Source: Gemmatimonadota bacterium
GTDB taxonomy: Bacteria > Gemmatimonadota > Gemmatimonadetes > Longimicrobiales > Gaopeijiaceae
Reading direction: 5' to 3'
Assembly: GCA_029863645.1 (NCBI GenBank)
Contig: JAOTVA010000002.1
Span: 1 to 64,000, forward strand
Length of the DNA stretch: 64,000 nt
Positions within the stretch are counted from its first letter, which is position 1. Every line of letters begins with the position of its first letter. The position numbers were made by a program, and so were the translations under genes. Of this stretch, positions 16,826-24,736 are shown in pieces. The notes below the pieces were generated by a model, which saw only the letters and a program-made list of their open reading frames with translations, was not told the origin of the DNA and made no database searches.

Positions 16826-16855
16826 CCCGCACACATAAGTGTCATACAGTGCGGG
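16826..16855. promoter_or_regulatory. inverted repeat in a divergent intergenic region
   Basis: Perfect 7-base arms CCCGCAC (16826-16832) and GTGCGGG (16849-16855) flank a 16-base AT-richer core. The element lies between the divergently transcribed NHL gene and the sugar dehydrogenase gene, 41 bases before the latter's ATG. It could be an operator for a dimeric regulator or an RNA hairpin in the leader. No convincing -10/-35 pair was identified around it. Confidence 0.35.
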
Positions 16856-16895
16856 AAGCGTGAAGAGCCGTGATTTCACAAGGAGTCGATCGATC

Positions 16896-18290
16896 ATGAG
16901 GATGTATCTCGCGTTGGCCGTTGCGCTCGTCACGGCAGCCCCCGTTTCCGCGCAGGTGAGCAACGACCCGTTTCCGGAGCCGATCGGGGACAGTTGGGCC
17001 CCGCTCGTGGTCGACTACACCGACTTTGCCCGGATTCCGGGCGTGGGCGGCGGTCCCCCCCTCATGACGCACCTGCTCGATGAGCCCGGCACGCAGCGGA
17101 TGTTCGTCAACGACATGAATGGGCCGATCCACTCCATCAGCTACGACGGCCGCACGGTCAGGCAGTACGTCGATACGAACGACCCGCGCTGGGGCTACCG
17201 CATCCAGACCCAGGGGTCGGAGCGCGGGCTGCAGAGCTTCGCGTTCCACCCGCAGTTCGGCCAATCAGGTGCGCCCGGGTACGGCAAGTTCTACACGTGG
17301 GTCGACATCGTCGACACGGCGCCCACGCCCGACTTCCGCCCCGGCCCGGATGGCGGAGACAGCCACGACACGGTCCTCCTCGAGTGGACAGCGACGACCC
17401 CGTCTGGAGCGACGTACGACGGCGGCCCGCCGCGTGAACTCATGCGGCTGGAGCAACCTTACGGGAACCACAACGCCGGTCAGCTCGCGTTCAACCCCAC
17501 GGCAGCGCCCGGCAGTTCCGACTACGGAATGCTCTACATGGGCGTCGCCGATGGCGGCAGCGGTGGCGATCCCATGAACATGGCTCAGAACCTGAGCTCG
17601 GCCTTTGGCAAGATCTTCCGCATCGACCCGCTCGGCTCGAACAGCGCAAACGGCAAGTACGGAATCCCTTCGGACAACCCGTTCGTGAGCCAGATCAGGT
17701 CGGACGTCGTCCAGGAGATTTACGCGTACGGAGCGCGTAACCCACAGAAGTTTGCTTGGGACGCATCAAACGGAAACCTGTTCATGGCGGACATCGGCCA
17801 GAACACCGTCGAGGAGCTCACGCTCGTCCCACGCGGAGCCAATCTCGGGTGGAACGTCTGGGAAGGGAGCTACAGGTATGTCGGCCGCAACGGTGTCGAG
17901 ATGTCGAACCCGCGCGGAGATCGGTCCGTAACCTTTCCGGTCGCCGAGTATGGCCAGCCCGATCCGTTGCTGCAGGGACAGTCGGCCGCCGTGGGCGTGC
18001 ATGTCTACCGGGCGAACCAGATCAGGCCCATCGCCAACATGGTGCTGTGGGGCGATAACCCGAGCGGAGAGATCTGGGCGATCCCGGCCGACGATCTGCC
18101 GAACGGCGGGCAGGACTCGATCCGACGGGTGCTGTTCAACGACGCCGGCGAGGCCAAGAACCTGGTTCAGCTCATCCGGAAGACCGTGTCCGGTGCCAAC
18201 CAGGCGGACCTACGGCTCGGCTCGGGCCCGAACGGCTCGGTCTTCGTGTTGAACAAGATGGACGGCATCGTGAGGCGACTCGGGCGGTAG
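16896..18290 (+). CDS. exported PQQ-dependent sugar/sorbosone dehydrogenase-like protein
   Basis: 464 residues with a signal peptide (MRMYLALAVALVTAAPVSAQ) and a soluble-glucose-dehydrogenase-type six-bladed propeller. Family landmarks are 'GLQSFAFHPQF', 'GNHNAGQLAFNP', 'GVADGGSGGDP', 'IYAYGARNPQKFAWD' and 'GNLFMADIGQNTVEE..NLGWNVWEG'. Relatives use PQQ and Ca2+ to oxidise sugars in the periplasm; many homologues have unknown substrates. The start at 16896 follows AAGGAG and directly precedes the signal peptide. No PQQ biosynthesis genes are in this window, so cofactor identity is inferred from family. Confidence 0.85.
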   Translation: MRMYLALAVALVTAAPVSAQVSNDPFPEPIGDSWAPLVVDYTDFARIPGVGGGPPLMTHLLDEPGTQRMFVNDMNGPIHSISYDGRTVRQYVDTNDPRWGYRIQTQGSERGLQSFAFHPQFGQSGAPGYGKFYTWVDIVDTAPTPDFRPGPDGGDSHDTVLLEWTATTPSGATYDGGPPRELMRLEQPYGNHNAGQLAFNPTAAPGSSDYGMLYMGVADGGSGGDPMNMAQNLSSAFGKIFRIDPLGSNSANGKYGIPSDNPFVSQIRSDVVQEIYAYGARNPQKFAWDASNGNLFMADIGQNTVEELTLVPRGANLGWNVWEGSYRYVGRNGVEMSNPRGDRSVTFPVAEYGQPDPLLQGQSAAVGVHVYRANQIRPIANMVLWGDNPSGEIWAIPADDLPNGGQDSIRRVLFNDAGEAKNLVQLIRKTVSGANQADLRLGSGPNGSVFVLNKMDGIVRRLGR

Positions 18291-18308
18291 GGCTCGCGCC
18301 CGGCTCGG

Positions 18309-18335
18309 GGCCTTGCCGTGGTCGTTGCCAAGGCC
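18309..18335. terminator. hairpin after the sugar dehydrogenase gene
   Basis: Arms GGCCTTG (18309-18315) and CAAGGCC (18329-18335) form a perfect 7-base stem with a 13-base loop, 18 bases beyond the stop codon and before the esterase gene. There is no T-tract, so intrinsic termination would be weak; it may instead limit read-through or stabilise the transcript. Confidence 0.3.
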
Positions 18336-18391
18336 GCAGAATCGCAGTTGCGGGCGGGTAGCCCGGAGCCGATTCCTCGAGTGGAGTCCAG

Positions 18392-19354
18392 ATGATGCGT
18401 AGATGCGCGACGTTCGGCGTTGGCCTCTTCCTGGCGATCACGCTCGCGCTAGCGCCGGCTCCGGCGCTTGCCCAGGGTTCCGTCACCACCGTCGAGTTCT
18501 ACAGCCCCGCAGTCGACCGCACGATGAAGTACAACATCGTGCTGCCCTACGGATACGTGGACTCCGACCTCGAGTACCCGGTCATCTACCTCCTGCACGG
18601 CATCACGCAGAACTATACGGTCTGGGCTCAGATGGGCGTGCCGTTCTACGCCGACATGTACAACGTCATCGTCGTCATGCCCGACGGCGGAAACTCGTGG
18701 TACATCAACTACGCCGAGAGTGCGGGCGGACAGACGAATAACTGGGAGGACCACATCGTCCGTGACATCGTCGGTCACGTCGATGCCAGCTATCGGACCA
18801 TCGAGCGCAGGGAGGGGCGGGCGATCGCGGGTCTCTCGATGGGCGGCTACGGCTCGATTACGATGGGGCTCCGCAATCCCGACCTCTTCGTTTCCATCGG
18901 GAGCACGAGCGGGGCGCTCGAGTACGGGCGCCAGGGCGCGGCGGCCCTTCGCCGCGGCGAGCCGCGTAACCGCAGGGAGGGCTCGACCGAGCCCAACCCC
19001 GCCATCGGCATCGACGGCTTCAGCAGCCAGACCGAGCGGAGCCCGCTGGGGCGCGAGTTCGTCACGGCGGAGCAGGCGGACCAGTACGACCCATTCGTTC
19101 TCATCCACCAGCTACCGGCCGACCAAGTGCCTCATATCTACTTGGACTGCGGCACAGAAGACGGCCTCATCGACGGGGCGCGAGAGCTCGCCGGAATCCT
19201 CATCGAGAAGAACCTGCCGTTCGACTACATGCAGATGGACGGCCGGCACAACGGAGCGTACTGGACGCAGTCCGTCGGACGCATCATCCCCGTGCAGTAC
19301 GAGGTGATTCGGCGGGCGTTGGGCGAGCGGCCTGTGGCGGTGCGGAGGGGGTAG
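18392..19354 (+). CDS. exported esterase of the feruloyl/enterochelin-esterase type
   Basis: 320-residue alpha/beta hydrolase with a signal peptide ending ALAQ (about residue 28). Motifs are the oxyanion region 'PVIYLLHGITQNYTVW', the nucleophile elbow GLSMGG, an acid in 'LDCGTEDGLIDGA', and the catalytic His in 'DGRHNGAYW'. This is the esterase-D/putative-esterase family (PF00756), which includes feruloyl esterases and mycolyltransferase-like enzymes. It likely cleaves an ester in the periplasm or outside. Two Met codons start the frame (18392, 18395). It may share a transcript with the preceding dehydrogenase. Confidence 0.87.
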   Translation: MMRRCATFGVGLFLAITLALAPAPALAQGSVTTVEFYSPAVDRTMKYNIVLPYGYVDSDLEYPVIYLLHGITQNYTVWAQMGVPFYADMYNVIVVMPDGGNSWYINYAESAGGQTNNWEDHIVRDIVGHVDASYRTIERREGRAIAGLSMGGYGSITMGLRNPDLFVSIGSTSGALEYGRQGAAALRRGEPRNRREGSTEPNPAIGIDGFSSQTERSPLGREFVTAEQADQYDPFVLIHQLPADQVPHIYLDCGTEDGLIDGARELAGILIEKNLPFDYMQMDGRHNGAYWTQSVGRIIPVQYEVIRRALGERPVAVRRG

Positions 19355-19387
19355 GCGGTCGCCGTAGCCGACCCGCGGTATGCGACC

Positions 19388-19618
19388 CTACAGAACGAAG
19401 TGTCGGATGCTCTCGTATTGGATCGAAGTCTCCAGCATCCCCAGGACATCACGTAGCGTCAGGTCGCCCTGACCCGCGAACGCGGTCATCACCCGGGGCA
19501 CGTTTCCCTCGTCGTTGTCCCCCATCACGATGACCACGGGCGCCCCGTAGCGATCGCTGATCCTCCGGGCCTCTTCCTCCAGCTCACGCTCGCGGTCGTG
19601 AGTCATGTGCTGTCTCAT
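19388..19618 (-). CDS. small hypothetical protein
   Basis: 76 residues, unrecognised. The start at 19618 is chosen because AGGGGAGG lies about 7 bases upstream, a strong ribosome-binding site. The N-terminal third is highly charged and probably helical (RERELEEEARRISDRYG), followed by a hydrophobic strand 'APVVIVMGDND' and a second helix. It has no signal peptide. It follows pbp1A on the same strand with a 72-base gap and may be its operon partner. Confidence 0.6.
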   Translation of the reverse strand: MRQHMTHDRERELEEEARRISDRYGAPVVIVMGDNDEGNVPRVMTAFAGQGDLTLRDVLGMLETSIQYESIRHFVL

Positions 19619-19690
19619 CGCGTGACCTCCCCTCATTGGAACCGTGGTCCGCCCTCAAGATGGGGGGCGCGGCTCGTTCTCGGGAGGGAC

Positions 19691-21889
19691 CTAGCGGAAC
19701 CGCGGAAGCTGGAAGCGCCGATTCGACCGGTCGCACTGCTCGGTCGGTTCGGTGCCCGGGATGTAGTACTCGATGTACTGATCCTCAACGGGGCACCACC
19801 GCGATGCGAGGTTGCCGGTCCGGCGATCGACGAGCACCGCGTTTAACCCGGGGTGCGGACCCCACTGCTCCGGGACGGGGAGCAGGGCCGGGACGGATTC
19901 CACCCCGTTCGCCTCATCGCCCGGCGAGCCCATGTACACGCGCCTCATGAAGTCGCCCCACACGGGGGCGGGGATCGCGGCCCCGGTCGCAGCCCGGCGG
20001 CCCGGCCCGAGCTCGAAGATTGGCGCGGGTGTATCCATCCCGAACCACACCACGGCGAGCAGATTGGGCGTGAACCCACTGAACCACACGTCGGTGCCGT
20101 CGTTCGTCGTGCCGGTCTTTCCGGCGGCGGGTACCTGATAGGGCAGGCCAGCCACGGTGCGCACCGCGTTGACCGCTGTACCGCGTTGCACGACGTCTTC
20201 CAACATAGACACCATGATGCGCGCCACCAGGCTATCCAACACGACAGTGCGCTCTGGCTCTGGCTCCCACACGATATTGCCGTCGACGTCCTCGACCCTC
20301 AGGATCGGCATCGCGCGCGCCTTGCTCCCCAGCGTGGGAAACGCCGAGTACGCCTCGGCGAGCTGCAACGGGATCACGCCGGCCGCGCCGATGAGCGCGG
20401 AAGGGACACGCGGAATCGGCGTCAGGATGCCCATGCGGCGGGCAGTCTGAGCGACCGTCTCGATGCCCACTTCCTCCCACCCGAGGTGAATCGCGATCAG
20501 GTTCCGTGAGGTGTACATCCCCTCACGAATCGTCAGCGGGCCCACGAAGTCCTGCGAGAAGTTCTCGGGACGCCAGTCGGGCCCGGTCAGCTGCGGCGTT
20601 ACGAACGGACCGTCGATGACCACATGAGAGGCGGGAATCCCGCTCGCGATCGCTGACGTGTACACGAAGGGCTTGAACGCAGAGCCGGCCTGGCGCTGGG
20701 CCAGCCGCGCCCGGTCGAACTTCGACTGGTTGAAGTCGCGACCACCGATCATCGCCTTGACCTGGCCAGTCGCGGGGTCGAGGGCGACCATCGCGCCCTG
20801 CAGGTACGGCGTCGAACCCGGGAACTCACCGACGGTGTCGAAGTCGGCGTATCTCGGATGCCGGAAGTTGACCGAGTCCGCCTCGACCTGGGCCCAGCCA
20901 GCGTCCATCGCCTGACGGGCCGCGTGCTGCATGTCCATGTCGAGCGTAGTGTAGACGCGGAAACCCCCTGAGTAGATCTCGTCACCGAACCGGGAGTCGA
21001 GGATCTGCCGTACCCATTCCGTGAAGTACGGAGCGGCCTCGGTCACTTCACCAGACGGCTCTCCCTCAGGAAGCGGGAAGAGCTGCCAGCGCTCCGCTTC
21101 GTCTTCGGTGAGGTATCCCTGATCCGCCATCTGCCGGAGCACCAGGTCGCGGCGGCCCTTGGCGCGGTCTGGAAACCGGAAGGGATTGTAATTTGCCGGG
21201 CGGTTCAGAATGGCCGCGAGGAGGGCGGCTTCGGCGACGTTGACGTCGGCCAGGTTCTTTCCGAGATAAGTCCGCGAGGCGTTCTGGAATCCGAACCCGC
21301 GCCCCATCCAGATTTCGTTGAGGTAGTACTCCAGGATCGCGTCCTTCGTGTACGCCCGCTCGAGGTCCAGGGCCACTTGGATCTCTTTGAGCTTGCGCAC
21401 CGCGCGACGTTCGAATCCGATCTCGTCGAACATGTTTCGGGCGAGCTGCTGCGTGATCGTGCTGCCCCCACCGAGATTCCGGAAGGTCGCGACGCCATAC
21501 GCCGCGCGCGCGATTCCCCAGGGATCGAAGCCGCTGTGGTCGTAGTACCGTTTGTCCTCGATCGCGATGACGGCCTGGGCGACGTAAGGCGGCAGCGCGT
21601 GGATCGACACCGGCGTGCGCCGCTCGAAGCCGAATTCGGTGATCAGACGACCGTCGTGCGTGTAGATCTTGCTCGTCTGCTCGTGCTCCAGGATCCGGAC
21701 CTGGGCGATGGACGGACAGGCGTTCCCGGCGCAGAGGTTTTGCCAGCTACCCCACACGCCACCCAGTCCGAGTGCCGCCAGGAAGGCGGCGAGCAGGAGG
21801 TACTCCCGGGGATACCAGAACCGAGCGAGCTTGGCCCTCAGGCCGCCCACGGCGGGTGTCTCATCGGGTGTCGGTGTCGCAAATGCCAT
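19691..21889 (-). CDS. penicillin-binding protein 1A-type transglycosylase/transpeptidase
   Basis: 732-residue class A PBP that polymerises and cross-links peptidoglycan at the inner membrane. A single N-terminal membrane segment lies at about residues 29-46. The GT51 domain has catalytic Glu111 in EDKRYYDHSGFD and the GGSTITQQLARN motif. The transpeptidase domain has the SxxK motif Ser403-Lys406 (SAFK), SxN near 463 (SRN) and KTGT at 591-594. All active-site motifs are intact. Two Cys in NLCAGNACPS just outside the membrane may form a disulfide. The C-terminal tail past the catalytic domain is short. Confidence 0.93.
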   Translation of the reverse strand: MAFATPTPDETPAVGGLRAKLARFWYPREYLLLAAFLAALGLGGVWGSWQNLCAGNACPSIAQVRILEHEQTSKIYTHDGRLITEFGFERRTPVSIHALPPYVAQAVIAIEDKRYYDHSGFDPWGIARAAYGVATFRNLGGGSTITQQLARNMFDEIGFERRAVRKLKEIQVALDLERAYTKDAILEYYLNEIWMGRGFGFQNASRTYLGKNLADVNVAEAALLAAILNRPANYNPFRFPDRAKGRRDLVLRQMADQGYLTEDEAERWQLFPLPEGEPSGEVTEAAPYFTEWVRQILDSRFGDEIYSGGFRVYTTLDMDMQHAARQAMDAGWAQVEADSVNFRHPRYADFDTVGEFPGSTPYLQGAMVALDPATGQVKAMIGGRDFNQSKFDRARLAQRQAGSAFKPFVYTSAIASGIPASHVVIDGPFVTPQLTGPDWRPENFSQDFVGPLTIREGMYTSRNLIAIHLGWEEVGIETVAQTARRMGILTPIPRVPSALIGAAGVIPLQLAEAYSAFPTLGSKARAMPILRVEDVDGNIVWEPEPERTVVLDSLVARIMVSMLEDVVQRGTAVNAVRTVAGLPYQVPAAGKTGTTNDGTDVWFSGFTPNLLAVVWFGMDTPAPIFELGPGRRAATGAAIPAPVWGDFMRRVYMGSPGDEANGVESVPALLPVPEQWGPHPGLNAVLVDRRTGNLASRWCPVEDQYIEYYIPGTEPTEQCDRSNRRFQLPRFR

Positions 21890-22035
21890 CGGCTACGAAT
21901 TCTTCCGGCTCGGACGCACTATGAAGACAGATGCAAATGGGGTGCCATCCGTTGCCGCCCGGTGAACGTAGCGGAACGGACGCCTGCGACTCAAGACATT
22001 CTTGACCGAGATCGGCGGCCTGGCGAAGCTCTGGC

Positions 22036-22404
22036 ATGACTATTCGCCCTCGCAGGGTCGAGAAGCCCTGGGGACACGAGCTCATCTGGGCCGAGACCGA
22101 GCTCTATGTAGGCAAGATCTTGCACGTGAATGCGGGCGAAGCGCTCTCGATCCAGATGCACGAGGTCAAGGACGAGACGCTCCATCTCCTCAGCGGCGAG
22201 ATGATCCTGCTCGCCGGCCCGTCGCCCGATGCGCTCGAACGCATAGCGTTCGTGGAGGGAGACTCCTTCAGGGTGCGACCCCACACGGTTCACATGATCG
22301 AGGCGGTCACGGACGTCGACGTTCTCGAGGCGTCCACGGCGCACTTGGACGACGTCGTGCGTTTCAGCGATCGGTACGGACGGGCGCCCGCCGACGCGTC
22401 GTGA
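22036..22404 (+). CDS. cupin protein, mannose-6-phosphate-isomerase-type
   Basis: 122-residue single-domain cupin. Metal-site residues are visible in 'SIQMHEVKDETLHLLSGE' (His, Glu) and 'PHTVHMIEA'. The 'EKPWGHE' N-terminus and 'TAHLDDVVRFSDRYGR' C-terminus resemble the cupin domain of type II mannose-6-phosphate isomerase/GDP-mannose pyrophosphorylase. Stand-alone versions may isomerise or bind phosphosugars; activity not proven. Its TGA overlaps the GTG of the next gene (GTGA), beginning a tightly coupled run of four genes to 26328. Confidence 0.8.
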   Translation: MTIRPRRVEKPWGHELIWAETELYVGKILHVNAGEALSIQMHEVKDETLHLLSGEMILLAGPSPDALERIAFVEGDSFRVRPHTVHMIEAVTDVDVLEASTAHLDDVVRFSDRYGRAPADAS

Positions 22405-23615
22405 CCATCGGACGTCCGACCAGCGTCGCGCTCCTGCTCGCGGGGGCTCTGGTCACAGCAACCGAGGCGCAACAGGCCTCGGGACCGATGGTGATCTCGT
22501 CGGACGCACAGCTCGCCGCCCTCGCGGAGTCTCTCCTGCCCGATCTCGCCGAGCGCTCCGGCTTGGAGCTGCGTGCGCCGGTACGCCTCGAGCGACGGAG
22601 CCGCGCGCATCTGATCGCCTATCTCGAGTCGAAGCTCGACGAGGAGTTTCCCCCCGAAGAGGCGCGTGCCGTGGTGGACGCGTATTCGTTGCTTGGGCTC
22701 GTGCCGCCCGACCTCGATCTGAGGGCTGTCCTCCTGGGGCTCTACACGGAGCAGATCGCTGGCTTCTACGAACCCGACTCCACGGCGCTCTTCGTCCTCG
22801 ACGACCAGGCCGAGGGGGACATGGAGGCACTGCTGGTCCACGAGTTGGTGCACGCGATCCAAGATCAGAACGCCGACCTCGCGGCGCTTACAGGTCCGGA
22901 CGTCGGGAGCGACCGTGCGACGGCGGCCCAAGCAGCGATCGAGGGACACGCGACGCTCGTCATGATGGAGTTCATGGCGGAGCAGATGATGGGTATGCGG
23001 CTCGACCTGGCGCTCCTCCCGGACCTGGCCGCTCAGCTCAGGCCCGCCGTAGAAGGGATGCGCACGCAGTTTCCGGCCCTCGCCCAGGCCCCCCGAGTCA
23101 TCCAGGAATCGCTTCTGTTTCCATACCTCGAGGGAGCCGCCTTCGTGCAGTCGCTGTGGAGCGCCGGCGAACGCATAGCTCCGTTCGGTGACTACATGCC
23201 CACGTCAACCGAGCAAGTGATGAAGGGGAGCGTGGCCGACCGGCCCGTCGAGATCGCGCTCGACGTGAGCGGCGGTCACGTCGTAGACGACGACGTTTTG
23301 GGCAGGTTGGCTATCGGAGTCCTACTCGACGAGCACGTGGGACCCGCGGCTCAGGAGATCGCCGACGGCTGGGAAGGGGACCGCTACGCATTGGTGGAGC
23401 TGTCCGACGGAACTCGGGGGCTCATTTGGTACGTGCTATGGGAGGACGCAACCTCCCGGGACCGATTCGCAGACGCGCTGGGCGGCGTGTTGTCGCGGCT
23501 CGGCGCCGACGCGACGCTAGCGCGCACGGAAGCCGCGGGAATACCTGCCACCGTCCTACGTGTCGGTACGGTGGCGGACGTTACCGTCGGGGTGCGGGTC
23601 ACGGACGACCCGTGA
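22401..23615 (+). CDS. exported putative zinc metalloprotease
   Basis: 404 residues. A GTG start overlapping the cupin stop gives a signal peptide (hydrophobic SVALLLAGALVTA, cleavage near EAQQ). The HELVHAIQDQ motif supplies the zincin HExxH, and 'AAIEGHATLVMMEFM' about 70 residues later offers a third ligand (Glu or His). This pattern occurs in uncharacterised bacterial 'DUF' zincins. The remaining C-terminal part is alpha/beta-like without recognised motifs. It is coupled to aroB by another GTGA overlap. Substrate unknown; export indicates a periplasmic or outer-envelope role. Confidence 0.75.
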   Translation: MTIGRPTSVALLLAGALVTATEAQQASGPMVISSDAQLAALAESLLPDLAERSGLELRAPVRLERRSRAHLIAYLESKLDEEFPPEEARAVVDAYSLLGLVPPDLDLRAVLLGLYTEQIAGFYEPDSTALFVLDDQAEGDMEALLVHELVHAIQDQNADLAALTGPDVGSDRATAAQAAIEGHATLVMMEFMAEQMMGMRLDLALLPDLAAQLRPAVEGMRTQFPALAQAPRVIQESLLFPYLEGAAFVQSLWSAGERIAPFGDYMPTSTEQVMKGSVADRPVEIALDVSGGHVVDDDVLGRLAIGVLLDEHVGPAAQEIADGWEGDRYALVELSDGTRGLIWYVLWEDATSRDRFADALGGVLSRLGADATLARTEAAGIPATVLRVGTVADVTVGVRVTDDP

Positions 23616-24736
23616 GCGGCACGGAGCGATCAGCCGGGGTCACCGTGCAGGTCCGGACACGGGACGGATCATACGAAGTGATCGTGGAACGCGGGGTCCT
23701 TCGGGAGCTGCCGCGTCTGGTCAACGAACGGGTTCGGGCCGAGCGTTTCGCGGTGATCTCGGACGACAATGTGGCCCCTACCCATGGGCGCGCGGTCATG
23801 GAGGCAGGGGTCGATGCCGGCTGCGACATGGCGCTCTTCACGTTCCCGGCTGGAGAGGCCTCGAAGTCCCGCAAGAGTTGGTCGGTCCTGACCGACGAGC
23901 TGCTCGACGCCGGCTTCGGTCGGGACTCCTGCGTCATCGCCGTCGGCGGGGGCGTGACGACAGACTTGGCTGGCTTCGTCGCGGCGACGTTTCTGCGGGG
24001 GGTGCCGGTGGTCCAGGTTCCGACGAGCTACCTCGCGATGATCGACGCATCCGTGGGCGGCAAGACGGGCGTGGACGTCCGCGCAGGGAAGAACCTCGTA
24101 GGGGCCTTCCACCCGCCTCGACTCGTCGTGGCCGACCCGGAGGTCCTGGTGACCCTTTCGCTTGCCGAGCGAGCTCAGGGGCTCGTCGAGGCTTTCAAGC
24201 ACGGTGCCATCCTCGATTCGGCGTACTTCGCCTCACTCGAGGACAGGGTGGTGGACCTGCTGGCGGCCGAGCCCTCGGCGAGTGCTCCTGCCGTCGCCCG
24301 CTCCGTAGAGCTCAAGGCGGCCGTCGTGTCTGAGGACGAATTCGAGGGCGGCTACCGTCAGATCTTGAACTTTGGCCACACCCTGGGGCACGCTCTCGAA
24401 GCCGCGTCCGACTACGAGCTCGGGCACGGGAGCGCCGTCGCACTGGGGATGCTCCTGGAGGCACGCCTCGGGGAGCGCCTCGGCGTGACGGAGCCTGGGA
24501 CCTTCGCTCGGCTGCGGGGCCCGCTGGAGGCCTTGCTCGGCCCGATCGACGGTGCCTCCGTCGACCCGGAAGCGGCCGCGACCTATTTGCGGACAGACAA
24601 GAAGGTTCGCGGTGGACAGCCCAGGGTCGTGCTCCTCCGCCGGCTGGGCGAGGTCGATCCCGGCGAGGGATGGAGCCACGAGGTCCCGCAGGAGGCGCTC
24701 GTGGAGGCCTTGGCGGCCGGACTGGAGGGCTCGTGA
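23612..24736 (+). CDS. aroB: 3-dehydroquinate synthase
   Basis: 374-residue NAD- and metal-dependent cyclase, second step of the shikimate pathway (DAHP to 3-dehydroquinate). NAD-site 'VIAVGGGVTTDLAGFVAATFLRG', 'PTSYLAMIDASVGGKTGVD', and metal ligands in 'EAFKHGAI' and 'NFGHTLGHALE' are all present. The GTG start overlaps the preceding stop; upstream in-frame codons are a shadow. The N-terminal dozen residues are a short extension before the domain. It is coupled by GTGA to the acyl-CoA ligase gene, so an aromatic-pathway enzyme is translated with an acid-activating one. Confidence 0.94.
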   Translation: MSGTERSAGVTVQVRTRDGSYEVIVERGVLRELPRLVNERVRAERFAVISDDNVAPTHGRAVMEAGVDAGCDMALFTFPAGEASKSRKSWSVLTDELLDAGFGRDSCVIAVGGGVTTDLAGFVAATFLRGVPVVQVPTSYLAMIDASVGGKTGVDVRAGKNLVGAFHPPRLVVADPEVLVTLSLAERAQGLVEAFKHGAILDSAYFASLEDRVVDLLAAEPSASAPAVARSVELKAAVVSEDEFEGGYRQILNFGHTLGHALEAASDYELGHGSAVALGMLLEARLGERLGVTEPGTFARLRGPLEALLGPIDGASVDPEAAATYLRTDKKVRGGQPRVVLLRRLGEVDPGEGWSHEVPQEALVEALAAGLEGS

